From NCBI GenBank assembly GCA_035293565.1, contig DATGMP010000006.1, forward strand, positions 51,210-115,209: DNA of 64,000 nucleotides, given 5' to 3'. Both the position numbers and the translations under genes were made by a program. Positions 35,274 through 42,908 of the stretch are shown in pieces. How positions within the stretch are numbered: position 1 is the stretch's first letter; the number at the start of each line of letters is the position of its first letter. The stretch is from DATGMP01 sp035293565 (lineage in GTDB: Bacteria; Pseudomonadota; Alphaproteobacteria; BOG-932; Roseiterribacteraceae). The notes under the pieces are model-generated. The model ran no database searches. It was not told where the DNA came from and saw nothing but the letters and a program-made list of their open reading frames with translations.

Positions 35274-36068
35274 TCAGCGCTTGCCGCCGGACAGCTTTCG
35301 CAGTCCGAGCACGAGGCCCAGGGCCGCAAGTCCGGTTCCGAGCAGCCCGACGCTGGCAGGTTCGGGCGTCGATCCGCCACCGCCACCGATGATGATCGTG
35401 CTGCCGGTGCCGCTGAACAGATCGAAATTCGAGAGAGCACCCTGTGCATTGGCACCGGTGACGTTTTCGCTGGTGTCCCAAACGCCGGAGAGGCTCCCTG
35501 GCGTGGTAAGCTCGTACAGCACATCGAATGCGCCGCCGCCGGCATGGATCGCGATGAAGCCCGCGGCGAGCCCCGTCGTTCCCGGAGAGAAGGCCCAGGT
35601 GCCGGATAGGCCGCCGTCGGCGCTCGTTACGGTGAAGCCGGTTCCGGCGGGGCCGCCGCTGCCGGCGCCGCCCGTCGATCGGCCGAGATAGGTGGTGCCG
35701 GTCACGCCAAGGTCGGAAAGATAGGCGAGGACCGCCGCGCTGATCGTGCCGGGGCTCTCATTGTCCGGAACGAATGTCGCGATGGGGTTCATGCCGTTCG
35801 GCACCCCATCATCGATTTCCGCGGTGGTTCCTTGGGTGGCGTCGGGAAAAGTGCTGTCATTACCCGCCGTGAATGTCGCGCCCGTTACGGTGCAGGTGGG
35901 CGTCGCCGGACATGGCGTCGCGAAAGCGTCGGGGGAGCTTGCCGCGAACGCCGTCAGCAGCCCGACTATCGAAACGCCCAATAAGGCGAATTTCGCCCCG
36001 GCGCCCGCTCCGGTTGCTGCGTAGCCGATGAGCGGCAGCCCATATGGGCTGAACCCAGTGAACCTCAT
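35274..36068 (-). CDS. PEP-CTERM sorting-domain protein, exported
   Basis: A 264-aa exported protein. The N-terminus carries a hydrophobic segment (FALLGVSIVGLLTAFA) ending near SSPDAFA. The body is Gly/Thr/Ser-rich, beta-type and includes TGTTYLGRSTGGAGSGG. The C-terminus has the PEP-CTERM layout: STPEPASVGLL, a hydrophobic helix of about 16 residues and a basic tail (LRKLSGGKR). This signal is cut by an exosortase (EpsH) in organisms that make exopolysaccharide. No exosortase gene lies in this window. The ATG at 36068 has GGAGGGC upstream. Confidence 0.85.
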   Translation of the reverse strand: MRFTGFSPYGLPLIGYAATGAGAGAKFALLGVSIVGLLTAFAASSPDAFATPCPATPTCTVTGATFTAGNDSTFPDATQGTTAEIDDGVPNGMNPIATFVPDNESPGTISAAVLAYLSDLGVTGTTYLGRSTGGAGSGGPAGTGFTVTSADGGLSGTWAFSPGTTGLAAGFIAIHAGGGAFDVLYELTTPGSLSGVWDTSENVTGANAQGALSNFDLFSGTGSTIIIGGGGGSTPEPASVGLLGTGLAALGLVLGLRKLSGGKR

Positions 36069-36385
36069 TCTGCCCTCCAATCGTACGTACTGCGGCCTTT
36101 CGCCGAGATGACGTCGGATATCTCCGCACGGCCGGATCCATGCAAGAATTGGGCCAAGTCGTCTAAGCTATTGAGCAAACGGAAATTGGTTAATAGCGGA
36201 GGCGCCGGGTAATTTGGTTTCGTAAACTTAGATACTACAGTTACTTCGTTGTGACCGGCATCGGCCGGAAAGAAGGTCGGACGCGCGGTAGTTGAAGAAA
36301 TGGACTTTATATTTCAGGGAGAAAATCAGGGGACCTTTTTAATTGCCGAGGAGAGCGCCGTTATATTGATGACGGGTAGGCTGCG
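36069..36385. other. AT-richer intergenic region upstream of the PEP-CTERM gene
   Basis: About 317 bp with lower GC than the surroundings (notably 36180-36370). It should hold the PEP-CTERM promoter and the 3' end of the gene at 36386. A 29-codon frame from the ATG at 36300 (plus strand) was seen but has no supporting evidence. No terminator hairpin with a T-run was recognised. Confidence 0.4.
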
Positions 36386-36973
36386 CTAATCGCGGCCGCC
36401 GAGGCTCCGATAAGATCGCCTTTCACGCTCGGCTGCTCGCTCCGCGTCCGCCTTTTCGCGTTCCCATCTCGCTCGAGCGCGCTTTTCGTCTTCACTCAGG
36501 ACTCGGCGCTCATGCGCAAGGTCTGCTTCCTTCCGGTCCAGTAGCCGGCGCCGGTGATCGAGATCGGCCTGCTCGCGTCGGTGACGCTCGTCCAGTCGCG
36601 CCAAAGCCGCTTCGGCGGCTTCGAGCTTCGAGCGATCTGGCGGTGGTCGTTGTGACGCCGAGGCCATCTTCTGTTTTGGCCTCGACCTGACACGCCGCGC
36701 CTCGGGCTCGTCTGGCATAATGTCCGAGGCCTTGGGCGGCTTCGGTTTCAAGCTGAACGGCGCTGTGGATCCGACCGGTCGCCGGAGCGGTGTCTCGGGA
36801 TGAGCGAGAGCCGCTTCGATCGTCGCAGGATCGGTGGCAATCTCGGCGAGCCCTTCTCTGAATAGGTTCGTGTCGGTTCCCCAGGCGCGGAGCGCTGCAG
36901 CTTGGCTTGGAGCAGCCACGACCGAATCGTAGAACCCGAGGGATGTCTGATAGAGCTTCAGCTTCCGAGGCAC
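36386..36973 (-). CDS. conserved hypothetical protein with charged coiled-coil C-terminus
   Basis: A 195-aa protein. Residues 1-75 (RKLKLYQTSLGFYDSVVAAPSQAAALRAWG..., PLRRPVGS) match a recurrent alphaproteobacterial small family often found in accessory regions. Residues 118-190 are almost wholly charged (Arg, Glu, Asp, Lys) with strong helical, TolA-like coiled-coil character. No signal peptide is present. Function unknown. It opens the accessory patch that runs to tRNA-Arg. Confidence 0.65.
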   Translation of the reverse strand: MPRKLKLYQTSLGFYDSVVAAPSQAAALRAWGTDTNLFREGLAEIATDPATIEAALAHPETPLRRPVGSTAPFSLKPKPPKASDIMPDEPEARRVRSRPKQKMASASQRPPPDRSKLEAAEAALARLDERHRREQADLDHRRRLLDRKEADLAHERRVLSEDEKRARARWEREKADAERAAERERRSYRSLGGRD

Positions 36974-37153
36974 GGGTCATTCTTACTGAAAATTGGCGCG
37001 CCCGGGCCGATGAAGATGGGCGCTACTGCTTCGCCGTCGCGCTATGATGCAGCAACCGTCGCTCGCTTTGACTTGCCACCCTGGGCGGGCTGCGATTTCA
37101 CACTACGCCATCTGGTCGGCACGATCAGCCGCTTCGGCAGTTGACGATTCGTC

Positions 37154-37603
37154 TTACACCTTGCCGCTGACGTACGGCTCGAATTTTCCTGCGACCGCAG
37201 CGGCCATAGCTTGATCGAATGGAAATGGCTCATCTCTGCGTTCTGCAGCCCATCCGTCTTTTGCTTTCCACAGGCGCACCAACAAATTCAACATCGCTTG
37301 TTCGAGCGTATCTGTCGGATAACGTGCGCTCCAATAATCCAGCCAGGTTACCAGCTGTTCGTGCAGTCGAGCAATGTCGCTCTGACCGGCCTGCTCTAGT
37401 CCGACCGGTGTCATGTCTTGGCTCGTGATCACGGCACGTCCCGGTTTCGCGTCGGCAGAACCGTTTCGCACCAGGAACGCGGATGCCCACATCGTTGTTG
37501 CGTCTCGCCGCGTAAAGCCGGCATTGATCCATCCCGCTTCACAACTTCTGTGCTTGCGTACGAACACCGCCATCATCAACAACTGAAGGATTGGCACGTT
37601 CAC
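37154..37603 (-). CDS. hypothetical protein in the tRNA-Arg accessory patch
   Basis: A 149-aa protein with no recognised motif. It includes WASAFLVRNGSADAKPGR and a helical C-terminal half (SDIARLHEQLVTWLDYWSARYPTDTLEQAMLNLLVRLWKAKDGW). The upstream ATG at 37603 is taken as the start. Codon use is less GC-biased than in the core genes nearby. It could be a pure accessory gene; coding status is moderately supported only. Confidence 0.45.
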   Translation of the reverse strand: MNVPILQLLMMAVFVRKHRSCEAGWINAGFTRRDATTMWASAFLVRNGSADAKPGRAVITSQDMTPVGLEQAGQSDIARLHEQLVTWLDYWSARYPTDTLEQAMLNLLVRLWKAKDGWAAERRDEPFPFDQAMAAAVAGKFEPYVSGKV

Positions 37604-37752
37604 GTCGCCTCCTATTCGACGCTCACACCATCATCTAATTCCGCGCAGCAGCTTCCGCCGCTGATCGGACCTATCTCGGGTGGCAGGTCGTCGGTTTCAT
37701 CGCCGTAGGGCGGCCTTACTGGCGTGGCTGGCCTTCCGATAGACGTTTGCGC

Positions 37753-38445
37753 TCATTGAAGCTTCTGGAGCAGCGCGCCCGCGATGGTTCCACCGGCGTC
37801 TCGCACAACCGACAGCAGCTGCGTCGCGAGCATTCCGGTCAAGAGTTTCTCCATTTCTGAAACATCAAGACGTCCCTCGAGGCAGGCTGCGTCGGCGGCT
37901 TCGATCGCGGCGAAATAAGGCCTCCGGTCCTTAGATATTTGTTCTGGTATGCTAGGAGTGCCGGGCAATTTGGTACCAAGCCTGATGCACATTACGATAT
38001 ATGACACGATGCGTGAGGTGCGGCCGTTCCCGTCATCAAACGGATGAATCCAATTAAGGCGCCACATTAGATAAGCCGCCAAGTGGACGGCGGTCGATTC
38101 CCAGTGATCGTTAACATAGTCGCACATATCCTCGACGAACTCGGGGACGAGGATCCGATCGGGAGGCTTGTGCTTGCTCTTGCTGATCTCCAGAGGGCCA
38201 GGGCGCCAGTTGCCTGCGTATGCGCTCAAACCATTTAGCGCGGCATCGTGCAATTGGAGGATTATGGAAGGTCGGAGCCTGAAGGGCCGGTCTGGCGCAA
38301 TGACGTACGCTTCAACGATTTTCATCCCAAGATCAAACTGAAGAAGGCCGTTCGTGGCTTCGCGAGCGGCCCTCTCGTCTTCGTCAGTGATCAGAACAGG
38401 CGCGTCAGCCTTGCTGTCGCGGCGATCATCAGACCGATCACTCAC
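37753..38445 (-). CDS. fic: Fic-family protein (FicT-like toxin, AMPylation domain)
   Basis: A 230-aa Fic-domain protein that is expected to transfer AMP from ATP to a hydroxyl of a target protein. The catalytic motif is complete at 134-145 (HPFDDGNGRTSR, canonical HxFx[D/E]GNGRxxR). The size and the single-domain build match class I FicT toxins that pair with a small separate antitoxin. The GTG at 38445 overlaps the stop of the upstream antitoxin gene by 8 bp, the usual toxin-antitoxin layout. DNA gyrase is a typical target of related toxins; the target here is not known. Confidence 0.88.
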   Translation of the reverse strand: MSDRSDDRRDSKADAPVLITDEDERAAREATNGLLQFDLGMKIVEAYVIAPDRPFRLRPSIILQLHDAALNGLSAYAGNWRPGPLEISKSKHKPPDRILVPEFVEDMCDYVNDHWESTAVHLAAYLMWRLNWIHPFDDGNGRTSRIVSYIVMCIRLGTKLPGTPSIPEQISKDRRPYFAAIEAADAACLEGRLDVSEMEKLLTGMLATQLLSVVRDAGGTIAGALLQKLQ

Positions 38446-38614
38446 GAGATGCTTGAAGCGCCTCTGCCTGCTGGTTGATTAGCTCCTTCGTGATTCGGGG
38501 ATTCTCGATCGCAGTATTGCCGTAGGCAAAGCTGCGCCGTTGCTCCTCGACCTGAGGAGCGGTCATCCGGACGGCTTTCGCCAATTCCACAAGCTTTTTC
38601 AAATCTTCGGCCAT
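38438..38614 (-). CDS. VbhA-like Fic antitoxin with a variant inhibitory motif
   Basis: A 58-aa protein that begins just upstream of, and overlaps, the Fic gene. QRRSFAYGNTAIENPRIT and the following helix fit the VbhA/FicA antitoxin plan, in which an inhibitory [S/T]xxxE[G/N] motif places a Glu in the Fic active site and blocks ATP. Here E37-N38 is present but the -4 position is Asn33 in place of Ser/Thr, with Thr34 next to it. The rest of the helix is well kept, so it probably still inhibits. The ATG at 38614 has a purine-rich site; an upstream in-frame start is possible. Confidence 0.72.
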   Translation of the reverse strand: MAEDLKKLVELAKAVRMTAPQVEEQRRSFAYGNTAIENPRITKELINQQAEALQASRE

Positions 38615-38833
38615 TTCCGCTCCTGTAGAGCGCTGAGCCGCCACTCTGAATCAAGAGTTGTTGAACCGCAACCCTCTATATGGGCTTAAATGGTTCAAGG
38701 CCCAATCCGGATTGCCGTTGCCACACACACACGCAACGAGGGACGGCCGAAAAGGGAAGCGACCCGCTAACCCATCCCATATCCAGACACCCTGCGGACC
38801 GGTCCCCGCGCCACCGGCTAAGTTATTGATTTA

Positions 38834-38909
38834 TGGCGCGCCCGGAGAGACTCGAACTCCCAACCCTCTGATCCGAAGTCAGATGCTCTATCCGTTGAGC
38901 TACGGGCGC
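38834..38909 (-). tRNA. tRNA-Arg (anticodon UCG)
   Basis: A 76-nt cloverleaf on the minus strand. Acceptor GCGCCCG pairs with CGGGCGC, the D arm is GCTC...GAGC, the anticodon stem CTGA/TCAG holds loop CTTCGGA (anticodon TCG), and the T arm is GGGAG-TTCGAGT-CTCTC. Discriminator G and an encoded CCA follow. The last 12 bases recur at 36994-37005. Confidence 0.95.
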
Positions 38910-38952
38910 CGCGCCGCGGCGATATAGCAGTTGGACCCAGCCCGAGAGAAGC

Positions 38953-39375
38953 TCAGTGTTCGATGATGATCAGATAAACCACCCCCACCACGCTGCCGAC
39001 CAGAAGGATCATGGTCGGCAACATGCCGAGACCGAAGCCGAGGCCGCGGGTCTTTGGGTCTTTTGCATAGCTCGCTGAATAGACGATCCGGCCGGCGACG
39101 AAGATCAAGCCCAAGGCGGTGCCGACCCACAGCATGCCGGGCCAAAATGCGATCGTCGTGAGGCAGAAGAGCCAGAGCGAGGGAATGAACAGGATGAGTT
39201 GTTCCAGCATGTTCTGCTGGATCCTGAGCGCCCGCTCATATTCGGGGGCGCCGGTCACGGCCGGCGCTTCGATTCGGTATTTGCCGCGCGCCCTGCCGCA
39301 GGACATGAAATTCCAGAAATAAACCAGCAACGCCAGCGTCGTAATAAGCGCCGGATAAAGATCTCGGTGTTCCAT
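38953..39375 (-). CDS. MAPEG family membrane protein
   Basis: A 140-aa membrane protein with four hydrophobic helices (ALITTLALLVYFWNFMSCG; LILFIPSLWLFCL; GMLWVGTALGLIFVAGRIVYSASY; GMLPTMILLVGSVVGVVYLIII) and the MAPEG signature region ERALRIQQNMLEQLILFIPS followed by GRIVYSASYAKDP. MAPEG proteins are glutathione- or eicosanoid-related; bacterial members are mostly uncharacterised. The ATG at 39375 is taken (a GTG directly precedes it). It is divergent from a response-regulator gene. Confidence 0.85.
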   Translation of the reverse strand: MEHRDLYPALITTLALLVYFWNFMSCGRARGKYRIEAPAVTGAPEYERALRIQQNMLEQLILFIPSLWLFCLTTIAFWPGMLWVGTALGLIFVAGRIVYSASYAKDPKTRGLGFGLGMLPTMILLVGSVVGVVYLIIIEH

Positions 39376-39497
39376 CACGTCTCCCGCTTTGTCGGTCCTG
39401 CCCTATACAAGCGTGTTCAGTCACGCAATTAACCGTATTTGAGACCACGTTCTTGCGATTTGTCCATACAAGGGGCGGCGAATCAGTGGAAAACTCT

Positions 39498-39509
39498 TGA
39501 TCCGGATCA
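39498..39509. promoter_or_regulatory. 12-bp palindrome upstream of the response regulator
   Basis: TGATCCGGATCA is a perfect 12-bp palindrome 64 bp before the response-regulator start, in the intergenic region shared with the MAPEG gene. It is a candidate operator, perhaps for autoregulation; the evidence is symmetry and position only. Confidence 0.35.
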
Positions 39510-39573
39510 TAGAAATAGTTGCAAACTGTACCTAATGGAAAATTGGATGGCGGGAAGCGTTCAGGGATAGGCG

Positions 39574-40278
39574 ATGCGGCTGTTGATCGTTGAGGACGAG
39601 GCAGCGCTCTCGGGGCTGCTGGCGCATTGGCTCAGCCATCAGGGCTGGGCGGTCGATGTTGCGCCATCCCTCGCCGATGGCCGGCAGGCGCTTGCCTTGA
39701 CACGCTATGATTGCGTGCTGCTCGATCTCGGCCTTCCCGATGGCGAGGGCTTCTCGCTGCTTCAGGATCTGAGGCAGAGGGACGATCTGACCCCGGTGCT
39801 GGCGATCTCGGCGCGCGACGCGCTCAGCGAGAAGCTCGCAGTTCTGAACCAGGGCGCCGACGATTTCATCGTGAAGCCTTTCGAGCCCGACGAGATCGGC
39901 GCCCGTATCCGTGCCGTGCTCCGCCGCCGCCATGGTGCGGCCGGACGGATGATCTCCGTCGGCAACCTCGCTTTCGACGAATCTACCCGGGACGTGCAAA
40001 TCGGGGGCCAGATCGTCGTCTTGCCGCGACGGGAGGTCGCCTTACTCCAGATGCTTCTGCGCCGCGCGGGCCGGGTGGTCTCTCGCGAGGCGCTCGACCA
40101 GGCCATCTATAATTGGGACGAGGCGGTGGGGCCGAACGCGATCGAGGCCCAGATTTCGCGCCTGCGCAAGCGGCTTATCCAGACCGGCGCCACGGTTGAA
40201 ATCCAGACCGTCCGCGGCCTGGGGTACATTCTGGCCGAAGTCCGGGTCTCTCCGGACGAGGTGCGGCGGTTGAATTAA
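39574..40278 (+). CDS. OmpR/PhoB-type response regulator, orphan
   Basis: A 234-aa two-domain response regulator. The receiver domain (1-118) has the acidic pair near E7-D8, the phosphoacceptor D51 (VLLDLGLPDG) and K101 (IVKPFEP). The C-terminal winged helix (about 125-225) has VLPRREVALLQMLLRRAGRVVSREAL and the recognition region ISRLRKRLIQTGATVEIQTVRGLGYIL. No histidine kinase gene is adjacent, since the next gene is a lyase on the other strand, so it is an orphan regulator or is paired at a distance. Confidence 0.9.
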   Translation: MRLLIVEDEAALSGLLAHWLSHQGWAVDVAPSLADGRQALALTRYDCVLLDLGLPDGEGFSLLQDLRQRDDLTPVLAISARDALSEKLAVLNQGADDFIVKPFEPDEIGARIRAVLRRRHGAAGRMISVGNLAFDESTRDVQIGGQIVVLPRREVALLQMLLRRAGRVVSREALDQAIYNWDEAVGPNAIEAQISRLRKRLIQTGATVEIQTVRGLGYILAEVRVSPDEVRRLN

Positions 40279-40284
40279 CCGGGG

Positions 40285-41217
40285 TTAAGCCAGCCCCAAT
40301 TCCTTGGCCCAGGCGAGATTCTTGCGAGCCGAGCCGACATGGGCCGGATGGACGATATGCGCCTCGCCCTGGTTCACGTCGCCGTCGACGACGCGCGAGC
40401 CCGTCCTTTCCGCCTCGGCCTGCAGCCTGTCGAGCCGCTTCCAATAGGCAAGCTCTTCGGCGCTGGGCGAGAAGCACTCATGGACCACCGGGATCAGCCT
40501 CGGATTGCCGATCATCATCCCGTAATAACCGAGATTGCGCAGCTCCGTGCACCAAGCTCTGAGACCCGCCTCGTCGTCCAGCCTGCCCGTCCACATGCCG
40601 CTGATCGGATATTTGATGCCGGCGGCTTTGGCGTCGATGAGCACCTTGGAGCGCAGGAATAAGGTCTCGCGCGCATCAGGCGTGCAACGGAAGCCGATTG
40701 CCTGATGGATGTCGCCGAAGCGCGAGATCGCGCCGCCCATATAGCTGACACGCGGCGACGCCGTACCGATCTCGTAGGCGAGGCGCAGCGCCTGCGCGGT
40801 TTCCAGGATCGGATAGATCATGGTGTGCCCCATCGCGATACCCTGCTCGGCCTCGAGGCAATTCAGCAGAGCGTCGACCCCGTGCACGTCGGCCGGACTC
40901 TCGATCTTGGGCACCAGCACGCCGGCCAGCTTCTCGCCGATGACCGCGCGGAGATCCTTCAACGTCTGGCCGGTCGAGACCGGCTGGACGCGAACGAAAA
41001 TCAGCGGCTTTCCGGGGCCGGGCTGAGCTTTGGCGAGGAATGATTTGACGAGCGCCCGCGCATTCTCGCGGATTGCCTCCGAGATCGGTGTGCAGGGCTC
41101 CTCCAGATCGATCACGATCGAATCGGCGCCGGAATTCCAGCCTGCGACGATGTCGGCTTCCTCGCTGCCCGCGCAGAACAGCACCGTGCGCAAAGGCCTC
41201 GCGTCGTGCTTGCCCAT
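40285..41217 (-). CDS. HpcH/HpaI-type CoA-ester lyase (citrate-lyase beta-like)
   Basis: A 310-aa TIM-barrel lyase of the HpcH/HpaI and CitE-like group, which cleaves a C-C bond in a CoA ester such as malyl- or citramalyl-CoA. Metal-ligand blocks are VIDLEEPC (Asp and Glu after the first strands), VPKIESPADV and the later HPAHV region. It carries SYMGGAISRFGDI. It lies 18 bp downstream of the amidohydrolase gene and is probably cotranscribed. It suggests retro-aldol cleavage of a degradation intermediate; the substrate is unknown. Confidence 0.8.
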   Translation of the reverse strand: MGKHDARPLRTVLFCAGSEEADIVAGWNSGADSIVIDLEEPCTPISEAIRENARALVKSFLAKAQPGPGKPLIFVRVQPVSTGQTLKDLRAVIGEKLAGVLVPKIESPADVHGVDALLNCLEAEQGIAMGHTMIYPILETAQALRLAYEIGTASPRVSYMGGAISRFGDIHQAIGFRCTPDARETLFLRSKVLIDAKAAGIKYPISGMWTGRLDDEAGLRAWCTELRNLGYYGMMIGNPRLIPVVHECFSPSAEELAYWKRLDRLQAEAERTGSRVVDGDVNQGEAHIVHPAHVGSARKNLAWAKELGLA

Positions 41218-41235
41218 CTCGTTCCTCCCTTAGGA

Positions 41236-42690
41236 CTAAATGCCCTTCTTCAACTCCGCCGCGACTGCCTTCTCGACCACCGTGCCTTCGAAGAAGCGCG
41301 GATTCATGCCGGCATGGAGCCGGAGCGGATTGGTGAAGGCGAATTCGCGGAAATCCTGCTCTTTCAGCAGCCCGTGCTCGACCAGCTCATAGGCCTCCTC
41401 GACCGGCTCGGTCATGTCGACCACGTCCCAGTGCGAGATGTCGGAGCCGATCATCGCGCGCAGCCGGGCGCCCATCGGGTTGACCTTCTCGGCGAAGGCC
41501 CAGGTGACCAGCGGATCGTCGGCCTCGCAGCCGAAATAGAAATTCGGCACGAACAAGTCGCGGATGTCCTCCGCCTTGCGGATGATCGCGCGGGAGAATT
41601 CGTCGATCTGCTTGGGACGCGCGGCAGGGGTCGCAAAGAATTGGCGGATGCGGTCCAGCTGTCCTTTGACCTCGCTGTCGCCGAACTCGCCCACATAGCT
41701 CATCAGCTTGTCGACATCGAGCCGATCGGGATCGAGCTCCTGGATCGCCTCCGCGTTGCGCTTGCCCCAATGGCCCAGCAGGTCGGCATAGAGGCTGCAG
41801 GCCCAGGCGACGCCGCCCTCTAGGAACCCCACGCGCAGCTCGGGGAAACGCCGCGTCACGCCTGACATGAACAGCGACTTGCAGAGCGATTCATGCGACG
41901 TCGAGAGGCAGCCGATATGGTTGTAGACATAGTTCGAGATCGACCGCGACACGCGGGCATGCATGTGCGAGCTGTGCGACACCGGCGCCACGCCGAGCTC
42001 GATGCATTTGGCCCAGAACGGGTCGTAATCGTAATCGCTGTCGATGCCGAAATGGTCGAGCCGGAAGGCTTGCGCGCCGCGTTCGGGCTTTGGCCCGAGA
42101 TTGCGCCGCGCATAACCTGCGATCACGAAGGTCTTGATGCCGAGCTCCTTCACCGCATGCTCGGCGGTCGAGATCGCAAGCTGGGGCGTTTTCATCGGCA
42201 CGATGCCGCCGACCGCAATCCGGTCCTTGTAAGGCGCGAAGATGCGCGCGAGATAGCGGTTGGCGCCACGGGCGAGCACGGCGCCAAGCTCCGGATCCTC
42301 GACATCGATCAGCGCCAGCACGGTCGACGGATAGGCCAGCATGAAATCGATGCCCATCTCATCCATGCGCTCATAGAGGAGTTTGGGCAGATGCGAGGTC
42401 GCGCGGTCGCGAACATTCTTGGTCTGCCAGCCCCACCAGGAGGGCATCGACTTCCATTGCTCGCGCACCTCGGGGCTGTCGCGGTCGGCGAGCACGGTCG
42501 ACGTGTTGAAGGGCCGAGCGGCGCTCTTGAGATAACGGTCGCGCAGGCCCGCGCCGCCTTCCTGCTCGATATAGGCAATGAGCTCGTCGTCCAGGATTGG
42601 GCCGAGCTCGACGAAATGGCCGTCGGCATCAATGACGGGGTGGCCCAGATTGCGGCGCACCTCGGCGGCCTTGGTCGTGACCTTGTCCAT
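41236..42690 (-). CDS. amidohydrolase family protein (ACMSD-like metal-dependent hydrolase)
   Basis: A 484-aa metal-dependent hydrolase or decarboxylase of the ACMSD-like amidohydrolase_2 group. The start region has HPVIDADGHFVE, where such enzymes place their first metal ligands, and later blocks include PVSHSSHMHARVSR (His ligands), GFLEGGVAWA and IGSDISHWD (Asp). Members cleave or decarboxylate aromatic or meta-cleavage products. The ATG at 42690 has GGGAGGA upstream. It is the first gene of a two-gene operon with the CoA-ester lyase and is divergent from an XRE-type regulator. Confidence 0.82.
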   Translation of the reverse strand: MDKVTTKAAEVRRNLGHPVIDADGHFVELGPILDDELIAYIEQEGGAGLRDRYLKSAARPFNTSTVLADRDSPEVREQWKSMPSWWGWQTKNVRDRATSHLPKLLYERMDEMGIDFMLAYPSTVLALIDVEDPELGAVLARGANRYLARIFAPYKDRIAVGGIVPMKTPQLAISTAEHAVKELGIKTFVIAGYARRNLGPKPERGAQAFRLDHFGIDSDYDYDPFWAKCIELGVAPVSHSSHMHARVSRSISNYVYNHIGCLSTSHESLCKSLFMSGVTRRFPELRVGFLEGGVAWACSLYADLLGHWGKRNAEAIQELDPDRLDVDKLMSYVGEFGDSEVKGQLDRIRQFFATPAARPKQIDEFSRAIIRKAEDIRDLFVPNFYFGCEADDPLVTWAFAEKVNPMGARLRAMIGSDISHWDVVDMTEPVEEAYELVEHGLLKEQDFREFAFTNPLRLHAGMNPRFFEGTVVEKAVAAELKKGI

Positions 42691-42780
42691 CGCGAATCCT
42701 CCCACACGGTCGAGCCTTGGATCGCAGTTGCCGGTCTTGCCGCAAGCCTCCTGCGCGACAGCGATTAACCTCCCGAGGCT

Positions 42781-42801
42781 TTATTGAGTCAACCGCAATA
42801 A
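42781..42801. promoter_or_regulatory. inverted repeat TTATTG-N9-CAATAA, candidate operator
   Basis: TTATTG (42781-42786) and CAATAA (42796-42801) are perfect arms around 9 bp in the region between the divergent amidohydrolase and XRE-type regulator genes. The centre-to-centre spacing suits a dimeric regulator. Assignment is by position. Confidence 0.45.
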
Positions 42802-42908
42802 GCATATTCTTTTAGAAGATAGACGGGAGTGCAACCAGCGACCCCGTTGCGGATCGGCGCGCGACCGGCGAAGGTCGCCGGAAGAGACTTGAGGAGGGAG
42901 GCGGGTCC

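Larger units (their letters stand above)
36994..38845. mobile_element. candidate mini-island integrated at tRNA-Arg(UCG)
   Basis: The last 12 bases of the tRNA-Arg gene, including its CCA (TGGCGCGCCCGG on the plus strand, 38834-38845), recur exactly at 36994-37005. The copy lies on the 3' side of the tRNA, which is where an att duplicate produced by tRNA-targeted integration is expected. Between them are a hypothetical gene and the Fic/antitoxin pair, with visibly lower GC than the flanks. No integrase is present, so this would be a decayed or satellite element. Chance recurrence is not excluded because the motif contains the palindrome GGCGCGCC. Confidence 0.35.

Noticed and set aside
36300..36389. 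29-codon plus-strand frame in the AT-rich intergenic region
   Set aside because: Too short, weak ribosome site, no conserved motif, and it overlaps the end of the minus-strand gene.
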